A stretch of 64,000 bases of DNA from Microbacterium sp. Au-Mic1 (lineage in GTDB: Bacteria; Actinomycetota; Actinomycetes; Actinomycetales; Microbacteriaceae). The notes beneath the pieces are model-generated. The model did no database searches, was not told where the DNA came from, and worked only from the letters and a program-made list of their open reading frames with translations. Made by a program: the position numbers and the translations under genes. Below, piece by piece: positions 45,269 to 53,492 of this stretch (the stretch's first letter is position 1; each line of letters starts with the position of its first letter). The DNA lies in NCBI RefSeq assembly GCF_021341785.1, contig NZ_JAJTTF010000014.1:1-64000 (forward strand). The letters are read 5' to 3'.

Positions 45269-45439
45269 ATGGCCCGGACAGCACTGGTGATCGAGGCCCC
45301 CGCATCGACCGTCCTGGGTCGGCTTCGGGCCGAGCTGCCGATCAAAGGAACCGCGACGCAGGTGGCGCTGCTCGCCGAGACGGCCAACGGGGGCTGGCAT
45401 CGTGCGATGACCTTCTCGCTGGCCCCGGCCGCGCCCTGA
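45269..45439 (+). CDS. Small leaderless ORF, 56 aa, unknown function
   Basis: Encodes MARTALVIEAPASTVLGRLR, then a segment running to SLAPAAP, starting at ATG 45269 and ending at TGA 45437-45439. TAGCAT (45257-45262) ends exactly 6 nt before the ATG, the same signal as at other leaderless genes here, which argues for a real gene. The first 20 residues loosely recall the start of 2'-5' RNA ligase-like proteins, so it could be a truncated remnant; the similarity is too weak to claim. Confidence 0.5.
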   Translation: MARTALVIEAPASTVLGRLRAELPIKGTATQVALLAETANGGWHRAMTFSLAPAAP

Positions 45440-45450
45440 TCGGTATCCGG

Positions 45451-45576
45451 GCGGCTCCGTCTGGCCGCCCGGATACGCCTGGTGCAGCAGCTGCGGCTCC
45501 GTCTGGCAGCCCGGATACGCCCGGTGCAGCAGCTGCGGCTCCGTCTAGCCCCCCAGATACGCCCGGTGCAGCAGCT
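45451..45576. repeat. Three 42-bp tandem repeats at the 3' end of livF
   Basis: Units start at 45451, 45493 and 45535 and each reads GCGGCTCCGTCT...CCGGATACGCC...GGTGCAGCAGCT with few differences. The third holds the livF stop and encodes its last residues (QLLHRAYLGG). The other two lie past the stop in the same frame and would encode TEPQLLHRAYPG-like sequence. The gene tail has been copied twice in tandem; 42 bp is 14 codons. Confidence 0.9.
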
Positions 45577-46237
45577 GCGGATCCGCCTGCAGATCCTCCG
45601 CGGTGCCCTGGAACGACACGTGCCCGCCGGCGACGACAACCGCCTCGCGGGCGATGCCGAGCGCGAGCTGGGTGAACTGCTCCACGAGCAGCACTCCCAC
45701 GCCGGCCTCCGCGATCGACTGCACGATCGGCACCAGCCGCATGAACACGACGGGCGCGAGACCGAGCGACATCTCGTCGATGAGCAGGATCTTGGGCTTC
45801 GCTGCGAAGGCGCGGGCGAGCACCACCATCTGCTGCTCGCCGCCCGAGAGCAGGGCCGTCGCGGAGTCGATGCGCTTCTCGAGCTCCGGGAAGGGCGCGA
45901 GCGCCGCCTCGAGCTCGGCGGGCGTGCGTGCGGTGAGCGACAGGTTCTCGCGCACCGTCAGCGACGGGAACACCGCCCTGCCCTGCTCGATGTGCACGAT
46001 GCCCTTGCGTGCCCGCGACACCCGGGAGAGCTTGTCGATGCGTTCCCCGTCGAGACTGAGCGAGCCGGCGGAATGGCCGACCACGCCGGAGATCGACTCG
46101 ATGAGGCTCGTCTTGCCCGCGCCGTTGGGACCGACGAGGGCGAGCACCTCGCCGCCGCGCACGGTGAGCGACACGTCGGAGATCACCGGTCCCGCGCCGC
46201 GGCTGACCGTGACGCCGTCCAGCACCAGTTCGCTCAT
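45545..46237 (-). CDS. livF: Branched-chain-type ABC importer ATPase (LivF)
   Basis: 230 aa. Walker A GPNGAGKTS (about 35-43), Q-loop EQGRAVFPSLTVRENL, signature LLSGGEQQMVVLARAF, Walker B ILLIDEMSLGL. Second ATPase of a LIV/urea-type importer. ATGA overlap with the fused livMG gene upstream. The 3' end is triplicated (see 45451-45576). Last gene of a minus-strand operon MoaF2-SnoaL-binding protein-LivH-LivMG-LivF. Confidence 0.9.
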   Translation of the reverse strand: MSELVLDGVTVSRGAGPVISDVSLTVRGGEVLALVGPNGAGKTSLIESISGVVGHSAGSLSLDGERIDKLSRVSRARKGIVHIEQGRAVFPSLTVRENLSLTARTPAELEAALAPFPELEKRIDSATALLSGGEQQMVVLARAFAAKPKILLIDEMSLGLAPVVFMRLVPIVQSIAEAGVGVLLVEQFTQLALGIAREAVVVAGGHVSFQGTAEDLQADPQLLHRAYLGG

Positions 46238-48045
46238 GACAGCAGCTCCGTCTCTCCCATGTAGGCCTTGACGACCTCGGGGTCGGCGAGCACCTCGTCC
46301 TGCGGGCCGGTGGCGAGCACCTTGCCGAAGTTCAGCACGGTGAGCATCGGGCACACCGAGCGGACCAGGTCGAGATCGTGCTCGATGATGATGAGCGCCA
46401 CACCGAACCGCTGCGGCAGCTCCCTCAGGCGCGCGGCCAGCGCGAGGTGCTCATCGTGCGAGAGCCCGGCGGCCGGTTCGTCGAGGATCAGCAGCCGGGG
46501 ACTCGAGAGCAGGGCTGCGGCCACCTCGACCAGCCGCCGGGTGCCGACATCGACGCTGGACAGCCGCGCGCGGGCCGGTGGGCAGCCGAAGAACGCCAGG
46601 GTCTCCTCGATGTCTGCCGCGGACAGTCGGCGCCGGGCGACGAAGCGCACGTACCCGCCCACCGTGAGCAGCGGGGGAACCCGATCCTGCTGGAACGTGC
46701 GGCGCAGGCCCAGGCGTGCGCGGCGCGTGGGGGAAAGGCCGGCGAGGTCGCGCCCGCCGAGCAGTACCCGTCCGCCGTGCTTGGGCAGGAACCCGCTGAT
46801 CGCGTCGACGAAGGTCGACTTGCCCGCGCCGTTCGGACCGATGAGGCCCATGATCGAGGCCTCGGGCACGGAGAACGACACGTCGTCGAGCGCCTTCAGG
46901 GCGCCGAACTCCACGGTCAGGTGCTCCACGGTCAGGACGGGCTCGCCGCTCAGCAGCGCGGGGTCGAGGGTGGCCGTGGTCGTGGTGCGGATCTGCTCGG
47001 CATCGTCGGCCGCGTCCGGCGGCAGCGCGGTGAGCGCCGCGTTCGCCGTGCGGCGGTCCTGCCGCTTCCAGACGAGGTTGCGGATGCCCTGGCCCAGGCT
47101 GGTACCGCTCGTCAGTGCCTGCACGCCCAGGACGCCGAAGATCACGAAGCCCCAGTCCTGCGGGATGTGCCAGCGCTTGAGCAGCTCCGGCACCAGCACC
47201 CACAGGATGCCGCCGAACACGGCCATGTCGATGAGGTGCGCGCCGCTCATGATCGCGAGCACGTAGAGCGCGAGCGACTGCAGGGGCGTGAAGCTCGCCG
47301 CGAACGGCAGCTGCACCTGGCCCGCCAGCAGGCCTCCGGCCACACCGCCGAGAGCGGCCGACACCGCGAACGCGGTGAGCTTGGCGACTTGCACGCTCTG
47401 TCCCGCGGCGGCCGTGCCGCGCTCGGAGAACGCGACGGCCTTCCAGCTCGCGCCCCAGCGGCTGCGCTGCAGGAAGAACACGATCAGGGCGCATACGACG
47501 AGCACGATGATCGACAGGAAGAAGAACTTCTTGTCGTTCGAGAACATCGCCGGGCGGTCGATCGAGATGGCTTCGGCGGATCCCGGGAACTGGATCTGCA
47601 CGAGGGTGACGTCCGCCGCGGCGGCGAACCCCAGAGTGACGACCGCGAGGTTGACGCCGCGCAGGCGCAGTGCGGGCAGGCCGACCAGGATGCCGGCGAC
47701 GCCCGCGACGAGGGCTCCGAGCACGAGCCACACGACGAAGCCGCCCGGTGCGTGCCAGATGTTCATGAGCGCCACGATCCAGGCGCCGATCGCGGCGAAC
47801 GTCAGCTGGCACAGCGCGATCATGCCGGCGGATCCGGTGACGACCCCGAGGCCCATGATCGCGATGGCGGCGATCACCGCGCTGATCGCGAGGTAGACGA
47901 AGTAGCCGGGCAGGGCGTTGGAGAGCAGGAGCCCGACGAGGATCGCCAGCGCACCGACGACGAAGGGCCAGACGATGCGGACGACCGGACGCTGCAGGAG
48001 CGGAACGGACGGACGGGCGGGCGAGAGCGGCTCAGCGTGCGGCAT
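46234..48045 (-). CDS. livMG: Fused ABC importer permease-ATPase (LivM-LivG)
   Basis: 603 aa. Residues 1-330 are a LivM-like permease with about eight to ten membrane segments (MGLGVVTGSAGMIALCQLTFAAIGAWIVALM, GLPALRLRGVNLAVVTLGFAAAADV); after a polar linker, about 365-603 are a LivG-type ATPase with Walker A GPNGAGKSTF, signature-like SSVDVGTRRLVEVAAALL, Walker B LILDEPAAGLSHDEH and switch IIEHDLDLV. Fusion fixes a 1:1 ratio. The ATPase signature is VGTRR rather than LSGGQ, as in many LivG proteins. Overlaps livH by 14 bp and livF by 4 bp. Confidence 0.9.
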   Translation of the reverse strand: MPHAEPLSPARPSVPLLQRPVVRIVWPFVVGALAILVGLLLSNALPGYFVYLAISAVIAAIAIMGLGVVTGSAGMIALCQLTFAAIGAWIVALMNIWHAPGGFVVWLVLGALVAGVAGILVGLPALRLRGVNLAVVTLGFAAAADVTLVQIQFPGSAEAISIDRPAMFSNDKKFFFLSIIVLVVCALIVFFLQRSRWGASWKAVAFSERGTAAAGQSVQVAKLTAFAVSAALGGVAGGLLAGQVQLPFAASFTPLQSLALYVLAIMSGAHLIDMAVFGGILWVLVPELLKRWHIPQDWGFVIFGVLGVQALTSGTSLGQGIRNLVWKRQDRRTANAALTALPPDAADDAEQIRTTTTATLDPALLSGEPVLTVEHLTVEFGALKALDDVSFSVPEASIMGLIGPNGAGKSTFVDAISGFLPKHGGRVLLGGRDLAGLSPTRRARLGLRRTFQQDRVPPLLTVGGYVRFVARRRLSAADIEETLAFFGCPPARARLSSVDVGTRRLVEVAAALLSSPRLLILDEPAAGLSHDEHLALAARLRELPQRFGVALIIIEHDLDLVRSVCPMLTVLNFGKVLATGPQDEVLADPEVVKAYMGETELLS

Positions 48046-48892
48046 CCCACACCTCCTTGCGCTGGGTCCACAGCAGCAGGACCACGATGAACAGGAACGG
48101 GAGGAAGTTGCGCACGAGCGAGATCTCGTTGATCTGTGCGACGAGTCCGCCGAGCACGCCCAGCACGAGTCCGCCGACCACGGTGAGGTCGAGGCGCTTG
48201 AAGCCGCCGAGCAGGGCGGCGGCCGCCGCGGGGATGATCAGCAGTGACAGGCTGGTGGCGTCGTTGGACTGCGAGGGAGCCACGATCACGATCGCGATCG
48301 CGCTGATGACGCCGGTCACGAACCAGACCGCGATCGACAGGGGGCGGGAGCGGATCCCGAGCAGCTCGGCCGTGGTCGGGCGCTCGGACAGCGCGCGCAA
48401 CTGGGTGCCGATCCGGGTGCGGGTGAGCAGGAAGTGCACACCGACCGCGACGACGACAGCCATGCCCACCGTCCACACGGTCACCTGGCTGATCACGACG
48501 CCGCCGACCGAGAACGCCGGGCCGGCGATGATCGGCGTGAACGGCTGCGGCTTGTTGCCGAAGAGGATGAACGAGAGCGAGATCAGCAGCAGCAGCGGCC
48601 CCACCGTCATCGCCGAGCGGGTGGTCGTGGAAGCCTCGGAGAGCCACGTGGCGGCGATCCAGCCGATCGCAGCGGCGAGCAGGCCGCCGATCAGCACGCC
48701 GAGAACGGATCCGATCCACACCGGCATGCCCGCCTTGGTGACGAGCCACACGGCGCAGAAGCCGCCGAACATGCCGGTCGCCGCCTGGGCGAAGTTGACG
48801 ACTCGGACCAGCCGGGCCATGAGGGTGAGGCAGACTCCGAGCACGGCGTACAGGCCGCCGGCCGCGAGCCCCGCCAGGGCTCCTTCGAGCAT
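48032..48892 (-). CDS. livH: Branched-chain-type ABC importer permease (LivH)
   Basis: 286 aa, eight or so membrane segments. Signature EGALAGLAAGGLYAVLGVCLTLMARLVRVVNFAQAATGMFGGF at the N terminus and LLTRTRIGTQLRALSERPTTAELLGI in the cytoplasmic loop. AAAGGAAG precedes ATG 48892; the long frame reading through the binding-protein gene is not used. A cloverleaf-like repeat separates it from the binding-protein gene. Confidence 0.9.
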   Translation of the reverse strand: MLEGALAGLAAGGLYAVLGVCLTLMARLVRVVNFAQAATGMFGGFCAVWLVTKAGMPVWIGSVLGVLIGGLLAAAIGWIAATWLSEASTTTRSAMTVGPLLLLISLSFILFGNKPQPFTPIIAGPAFSVGGVVISQVTVWTVGMAVVVAVGVHFLLTRTRIGTQLRALSERPTTAELLGIRSRPLSIAVWFVTGVISAIAIVIVAPSQSNDATSLSLLIIPAAAAALLGGFKRLDLTVVGGLVLGVLGGLVAQINEISLVRNFLPFLFIVVLLLWTQRKEVWDAAR

Positions 48893-48912
48893 GATGCCAC
48901 TTCCTTTCGGGT

Positions 48913-49017
48913 GGTCGTTGAGCGAGGACGCCGCAGGCGACCGAGACGAAACGCGGCGACTCCGCGAGAGACCGCGTTTCGTCTCGCCCCGGCTCCGCCG
49001 GTGCTCGCTCAACGACC
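48913..49017. repeat. Cloverleaf-like dispersed palindromic repeat, copy 2 (within the Liv operon)
   Basis: Outer arms GGTCGTTGAGCGAG (48913-48926) and CTCGCTCAACGACC (49004-49017), perfect; central stem GAGACGAAACGCGG/CCGCGTTTCGTCTC (48943-48956, 48972-48985), perfect; side hairpins CGCC-GCA-GGCG (from 48929) and CCGGC-TCC-GCCGG (from 48989). Same plan as 28294-28404, with loops diverged. It lies between the binding-protein stop (49027) and livH start (48892), where a hairpin can limit downstream expression or protect the upstream mRNA. Confidence 0.9.
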
Positions 49018-49026
49018 CCGGGATGA

Positions 49027-50199
49027 CTACTTCTTCGGGATCCGGTACCAGTCGTCGGCGACCTTCTCCCACGCGTGGGTGCCGCTCTTGAGCTCGATCG
49101 GCCAGCCGGCGGTCGGGATCGTGCCGAACTTGTACGGGTCGCCGATCATCTTGTTGTCGACGGCGGGCATGTTCTTGATCGCCTCCGAGACCGACTCGCG
49201 GGTGATGTCTCCCTTGACCGACTTCAGCGCCTGGATGAAGTAGGTCGCGGCGAGATAGCCGCCCTGGCTGAACGAGGTCAACGGGATGTTGTTCTTCGTC
49301 ATCAGGTCGCGCCAGTCCTTGTTCACGTCGTTCTCCTCGGTGAACGGGTAGAACTCCGCAGGGACGTAGATGCCGGCGCCGGCGTTGTCGATCGCCTTGG
49401 CGAAGTTCTCGCTGTAGACGCTGGTCAGGTAGAGCCAGGTGACGTCGTTCCAGCCCTGTGCGTTGGCGGCCTTGACCTGCCCGATCGCGTCCGGTTCGAC
49501 CGGGTTGATCGCCAGCGCCTTGCAGCCGGCCTGCTTGGCCTTGACGATGTAGGGCGTGTAGTCGCTCGCGCCGTACGGCACGGTGTCGTCGACGTAGAGG
49601 GGCTTCTTGCCGGTGATCTTGGTCCAGCTGTCGATCGCGGCCTGGTAGGTCGGGCGGGTGGATCCGGCGATCTCGAGCAGCACGCAGATGTTGTCGAGCT
49701 TGAGCTGCTCCGATCCGTACAGCAGGGTCAGGGTCATGTCGTTGTACGGGCCGACGTTGGCCGGCGAGATGTTCTTGCTGTCGAAGCAGCCCGTGTCGAC
49801 GCCGATGCCGGGGATCGAGAGGATCCCCTCCTGCTCGTAGTACTTCTTGTTCAGATCGCACTCGATGAGGCTCGCGGAACCGACCATCGCGACCGCGTTG
49901 TCGGAGCCGACGATCTCGCGGGCGTTCGCGGTGGCGGTCGCGGGGTCGCCCTTGTCGTCGAGGGCCTTGTAATCGATCTTGCGGCCGTTCAGGCCGCCGT
50001 CGGCGTTGAACTTGTCGAACACGGCCTTGGCCGCCTGGGACGCCTCGGGGAACGTGGCGGGCCCGGAGATCGTGTTCACGGATCCGACGACGATCGGGTC
50101 GGACGAGCCGGATCCGGATCCGCCGTCGCCGGAACAGCCGGCCAGGGCCAGCATGCCCGCGGCGAGCAGCGCTGCTGCGGCGGTGATGCGCTTGTTCAT
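49027..50199 (-). CDS. Liv-type ABC importer substrate-binding lipoprotein
   Basis: 390 aa. Lipobox LAGC with C22; then a periplasmic-binding fold like LivJ/amide-binding proteins (PIVVGSVNTISGPATFPEASQAAKAVFDKFNADGGLNGRKIDYKALDDKGDPATATANAREIVGSDN). Substrate could be an amino acid, amide or amine. AGGA upstream of ATG 50199. Followed by a cloverleaf repeat, which may raise this protein relative to the permeases. Confidence 0.88.
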   Translation of the reverse strand: MNKRITAAAALLAAGMLALAGCSGDGGSGSGSSDPIVVGSVNTISGPATFPEASQAAKAVFDKFNADGGLNGRKIDYKALDDKGDPATATANAREIVGSDNAVAMVGSASLIECDLNKKYYEQEGILSIPGIGVDTGCFDSKNISPANVGPYNDMTLTLLYGSEQLKLDNICVLLEIAGSTRPTYQAAIDSWTKITGKKPLYVDDTVPYGASDYTPYIVKAKQAGCKALAINPVEPDAIGQVKAANAQGWNDVTWLYLTSVYSENFAKAIDNAGAGIYVPAEFYPFTEENDVNKDWRDLMTKNNIPLTSFSQGGYLAATYFIQALKSVKGDITRESVSEAIKNMPAVDNKMIGDPYKFGTIPTAGWPIELKSGTHAWEKVADDWYRIPKK

Positions 50200-50318
50200 G
50201 TGATTCCTGTCTTCTCGGGTGCGGGACGGACCCCGCGGTGTGGTGCAGGTCGGTGCGGTGATGCCTGATGCTGTGCGTGGCGTGCGGCCGTGCGCGGACG
50301 CGATGGTGCGGTGAGCGT

Positions 50319-50708
50319 TCAGTCGCGGATCGCGCGGGAGACCATCTCGGTGTCGGTGAACTGCTCGAAGGCCACGACCTCGCCGTCCTCGAGCCGCCAC
50401 ACATGCGCGACGCGAGCCGCGAAGAAGCGTCCGGTGCGCTTGTAGGTGCCGGAGTAGGTGCCGATGCCGATCACGGTGTCGCCGCCATCGACGACCTCGT
50501 CCACGGCGAGCGTGTAGTCGTCCCAGTCGTCCTGAAGGCGGGAGAAGACGTTCTCGGCCACGGCATCCGGGCCCACATATGTGCCCGCGTACGGGAATCC
50601 CGCCGCCTCCGTCCAGCGCACGTCGTCACGCAGCGGCGCGAGCATGCCGTCGACGTCGCCGCGGTCGCTGGCGTCGTAGTGGGCTCGGATGATGTCGGCG
50701 TTGGTCAT
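50319..50708 (-). CDS. SnoaL/NTF2-like protein
   Basis: 129 aa. Cone-shaped alpha+beta fold of ketosteroid isomerase-like proteins: NADIIRAHYDASDRGDVDGMLAPLRDDVRWTEAAGFPYAGTYVGPDAVAENVF, then a beta sheet ending FEQFTDTEMVSRAI. Enzymatic role unknown; such proteins are isomerases, hydrolases or binding proteins. GAGGAGCATC precedes ATG 50708. Between MoaF2 and the Liv binding protein in an apparent operon. Confidence 0.8.
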   Translation of the reverse strand: MTNADIIRAHYDASDRGDVDGMLAPLRDDVRWTEAAGFPYAGTYVGPDAVAENVFSRLQDDWDDYTLAVDEVVDGGDTVIGIGTYSGTYKRTGRFFAARVAHVWRLEDGEVVAFEQFTDTEMVSRAIRD

Positions 50709-50790
50709 GTCGGATGCTCCTCGGTGCTCTCGGGGTCGACGGATGCCGTGGGGCCGCGGTGCGAGGGTCGGCTCACGGCGATCGCAGGGA

Positions 50791-51603
50791 TCAGACGGGC
50801 TGGGCGTCGGGGTAGGAGACCGAGCCGAGCGGGTAGATGTGGCCGCCGCCGCGGGAGTGCTCCGAGGCGCCCTCGCCGTTGAGGCCCAGGAAGACACCGG
50901 TCGTCATCAGCTGGTAGCCGAGGTCGTGCAGCCACACGCTCGCGACAGCGATCCGGAATTCACGGAAGCAGAACAGGTAGAGGCCGTCGGCGAACTTCCA
51001 CACCGTGGAGAGGTCCATGTCGCCGTGGCCGCGCTGCACCCCCTCGAGGCACTGCCAGGCGTAGCGCTGGCTGGAGACGTAGACGTGCTCGTACAGGTGG
51101 TGCGGGCTGTAGCGGTAGACGTTGCGCTTGCCGATGAGATCGCGGCTGGGACCGGGGGCCTCGCCCGTGGGCTCGCCGCCGTCGGTCGTCGCGGCCCAGA
51201 ACTCCTGGCCGACCTGCGGGGTGCCCTCGACCGCCTCGGCGGCGATGCGCGAGCGGACCACGGTGGCGCGGTGCGTCGTCGTCGAGTAGACGACGGTGAG
51301 CGCCTCACGCTCGCGCGAGGCGAGCGGCAGGTTCACGAACACGACATCGTCGCGCACGGATACCGCATCGTACGGGTCGGTGCCGGAGGCGCCGAGACCG
51401 GTCCAGGTGACGGCGTCGGCGTCGAACTCGAGCGAGAGCGTCTCGCCACCGTCGAGCGCGAGGGTCAGCGACGTGCCGGCCAGGTCGGTGTTCGGCAGTC
51501 GGTACGTGTCGATCCCGGCCGCGAACTCGTCATAGGTGCGCCACTCGTCGAGCCCCTCCTCGGTCGCGGAGAGCGGATCGGCAATCGTCACATCATCGGA
51601 CAC
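50791..51603 (-). CDS. MoaF family protein (paralogue 2)
   Basis: 270 aa. Two MoaF domains in tandem with the same pattern as 37847-38710: DLAGTSLTLALDGGETLSLEFDADAVTWTG in the first, LIGKRNVYRYSPHHLYEHVYVSSQRYAWQCLEGVQRG in the second, closing with GVFLGLNGEG. GTG start at 51603 with GAAGGAG upstream. First gene of the operon leading into the Liv-type importer. Divergent from a DHFR-fold gene. Function unknown; the match to paralogue 1 is across the whole protein but clearly diverged. Confidence 0.78.
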   Translation of the reverse strand: MSDDVTIADPLSATEEGLDEWRTYDEFAAGIDTYRLPNTDLAGTSLTLALDGGETLSLEFDADAVTWTGLGASGTDPYDAVSVRDDVVFVNLPLASREREALTVVYSTTTHRATVVRSRIAAEAVEGTPQVGQEFWAATTDGGEPTGEAPGPSRDLIGKRNVYRYSPHHLYEHVYVSSQRYAWQCLEGVQRGHGDMDLSTVWKFADGLYLFCFREFRIAVASVWLHDLGYQLMTTGVFLGLNGEGASEHSRGGGHIYPLGSVSYPDAQPV

Positions 51604-51752
51604 TCTGGGACTCCTTCGACCCTGACCCCGCCGGACTGCGGGGGTGGAACCATGCTGTTCCCGTGTCCGATCGGCCTCAACGATCAGGATCCGATCCCGC
51701 GCCGAGAGTCAACCGGCGTGCCCCCAGGGGCAAGACGGTGACTTCGAAAATC

Positions 51753-51771
51753 TACTTGCAAAAAACAAGTA
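51753..51771. promoter_or_regulatory. TACTTG-N7-CAAGTA inverted repeat upstream of the DHFR-fold gene
   Basis: TACTTG (51753-51758) and CAAGTA (51766-51771) form a perfect 6-bp inverted repeat with a 7-nt A-rich centre. It lies 20 bp before ATG 51791. HxlR/MarR-type sites often look like this; no such regulator is adjacent. Confidence 0.45.
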
Positions 51772-51790
51772 TCAGGATCAGACTGCATCC

Positions 51791-52354
51791 ATGACGGTGA
51801 GCGGGCGGAAGCTGATCCTGAGCTACTACGTGTCGATCGACGGCAAGAGCGTCGATGCGGTGAACGGGATGCGCGGCGTGATGGAGTCGATCGACGACGA
51901 TGCGCAGGAGGACGAGTACGTCCGGCAGCTGTGGGAGGCCGGCGCCTTCCTCATGGGCCGGGCGTCGTATGACGCGATGAAGGGGTTCTGGCCGGTGACC
52001 GAGCATCCCTCCGCGGCTCCGATGAACGCGATCCCGAAGGTGGTCTTCTCGCACACGCTCACCTCGGTCGATGAGTGGGGCGAGGCGAGCATCGCCTCGG
52101 GCGACCTCGCGGAGGAGATCACGCGGCTCAAGGCCGAGCCCGGCAAGGACCTCTTCGCGATCGCGGGCGACTCGTTCCAGCGCGCGCTGATCGCCGCCGG
52201 GGTCGTGGACGAGTACCGGCTCTGGGTGCTTCCCGCGGCGGCCGGGACGGGAACGGCCCTGTTCCCGGACCAGGCTGCGCCTGTGCGGCTGCGGCTCGTG
52301 CAGAGCACGCCGTACCCGAGCGGCGTCCTCGAGCTGCGCTACGTGCCGGCCTGA
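51791..52354 (+). CDS. Dihydrofolate reductase-fold (RibD C-terminal-like) protein
   Basis: 187 aa. YyaP/YwjB-type family: SGRKLILSYYVSIDGK, MGRASYDAMKGFWP, NAIPKVVFSHTL, and AGDSFQRALIAAGVVDEYRLWVLPAAAGTGTALFPD. Probable NADPH-dependent reductase of unknown substrate. ATG 51791 rather than the longer upstream frame, because the family begins with this strand. No clear operon partner. Confidence 0.82.
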   Translation: MTVSGRKLILSYYVSIDGKSVDAVNGMRGVMESIDDDAQEDEYVRQLWEAGAFLMGRASYDAMKGFWPVTEHPSAAPMNAIPKVVFSHTLTSVDEWGEASIASGDLAEEITRLKAEPGKDLFAIAGDSFQRALIAAGVVDEYRLWVLPAAAGTGTALFPDQAAPVRLRLVQSTPYPSGVLELRYVPA

Positions 52355-52387
52355 GAGGGGATGCCGCGCACGGAAGGGGCAGCGGTC

Positions 52388-53344
52388 TCAGTGCGTGGCG
52401 CGGTACTCGCTCGGGGAGACGGCGTAGGCGGTCTTGAACGCGCGGCTGAAGTGTGCGGCGTCGACGAAACCCCAGCGGGCGGCGATCGCCGCGACGGGGC
52501 GGTCGGCGAGGATCGGATCCAGCAGATCGCGGCGGCACTGCTCGAGCCGACGGGTGCGGATCCAGGTCGACACGGTCGTGCCCTGCTCCTGGAACAGGCC
52601 GTGCAGGTGCCGGGTGGAGATGAAATGCGCGGCCGCGATGGAGGTGGGTCCCAGATCGGTCGACGCGAGGTTGCGGTCGATGTGACCGCGGATGCGCTGC
52701 ATGAGCGCGCGGTGCGGGTCGGCCGCCGCCTCGTCGAGGCCGAGCTCGCGGGTGAACACCGTGGAGACGAGGTCGAGGGCACTGTGCGCGAGGCGCGCAC
52801 CGGTCGCGCCGGCCAGCTGGTCGAGGTTGGTCGCGAGCTGACGCAGATAGGGCACGACCATGCCGCCCAAGCCCTCCTGGCCCGAGATGCGCACGGCGGT
52901 GAGCTGCCCGATCATCTCCGGCGGCAGGCTCAGCAGATGCTTCGGGAACATCACGACCATGGTGCGGAAGTCCTCGTCGAACACGAGCGAGTACGGCCGG
53001 TCGGTGTCGTAGACGGCGAGGTCGCCGGGGGTGAGCACGGCCTCCCGGTCGTCCTGGATGAGCAGGCCGGTCCCGGCCAGCATCAGGCTCACCTTGAAGT
53101 ACGAACGGTCGCCGCGGGCGATGAGCTCGGGAGTGCGCTCCACGACGTGGCGCGAGGCGCGCAGGTCGGTGACGTGCACCTCGTCGACGGCAGCGCCGCG
53201 GATCAGGCCGCGGAACGGCGCGGATCCCTCGCCGCTCACCTGCAGGGGGACGAACGAGTCGGACACGGCGGAGCGGAACTCGCTGATGTTGCGCGCGACG
53301 AGCGTCGAGACGGACTCTGCGGGAGCGACGGGAATGGCGGCCAC
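52388..53344 (-). CDS. AraC-family activator, FeaR/NphR-like
   Basis: 318 aa. N-terminal AraC-binding-like domain (PLQVSGEGSAPFRGLIRGAAVDEVHVTDLRASRHVVERTPEL), C-terminal double HTH (TSIAAAHFISTRHLHGLFQEQGTTVSTWIRTRRLEQCRRDLLD and VAAIAARWGFVDAAHFSRAFKTAYAVSPSEYRATH). This type includes FeaR, which activates tyramine oxidase and aldehyde dehydrogenase genes in E. coli. GTG start at 53344 with GAGGTGAT upstream. It could activate the MoaF2-Liv operon upstream or the amine oxidase 9 kb away; no target shown. Confidence 0.82.
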   Translation of the reverse strand: MAAIPVAPAESVSTLVARNISEFRSAVSDSFVPLQVSGEGSAPFRGLIRGAAVDEVHVTDLRASRHVVERTPELIARGDRSYFKVSLMLAGTGLLIQDDREAVLTPGDLAVYDTDRPYSLVFDEDFRTMVVMFPKHLLSLPPEMIGQLTAVRISGQEGLGGMVVPYLRQLATNLDQLAGATGARLAHSALDLVSTVFTRELGLDEAAADPHRALMQRIRGHIDRNLASTDLGPTSIAAAHFISTRHLHGLFQEQGTTVSTWIRTRRLEQCRRDLLDPILADRPVAAIAARWGFVDAAHFSRAFKTAYAVSPSEYRATH

Positions 53345-53432
53345 GACTGATCACCTCGGGAAGATGAAGGGTGGATCGACGACTTTGTATACGATCCGTT
53401 GAGGCACTCTACCACCACCGGGGACGAGGCGC

Positions 53433-53471
53433 CCCCGGGTGCACAGTCTGCAGCAGGCGGTGCACCCGGGG
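53433..53471 (-). terminator. Hairpin terminator of the fumarate-reductase-type gene
   Basis: CCCCGGGTGCAC (53433-53444) and GTGCACCCGGGG (53460-53471) form a perfect 12-bp stem with a 15-nt loop, 22 bp past the stop of the minus-strand gene at 53493. Confidence 0.75.
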
Positions 53472-53492
53472 CCGCGGAGCCCGTCGTGGGGC

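Noticed and set aside
48032-50404. A 790-aa frame joining the Liv binding-protein region to LivH
   Set aside because: Only the last 286 residues resemble LivH; the rest is an out-of-frame reading of the binding-protein gene and a cloverleaf repeat.
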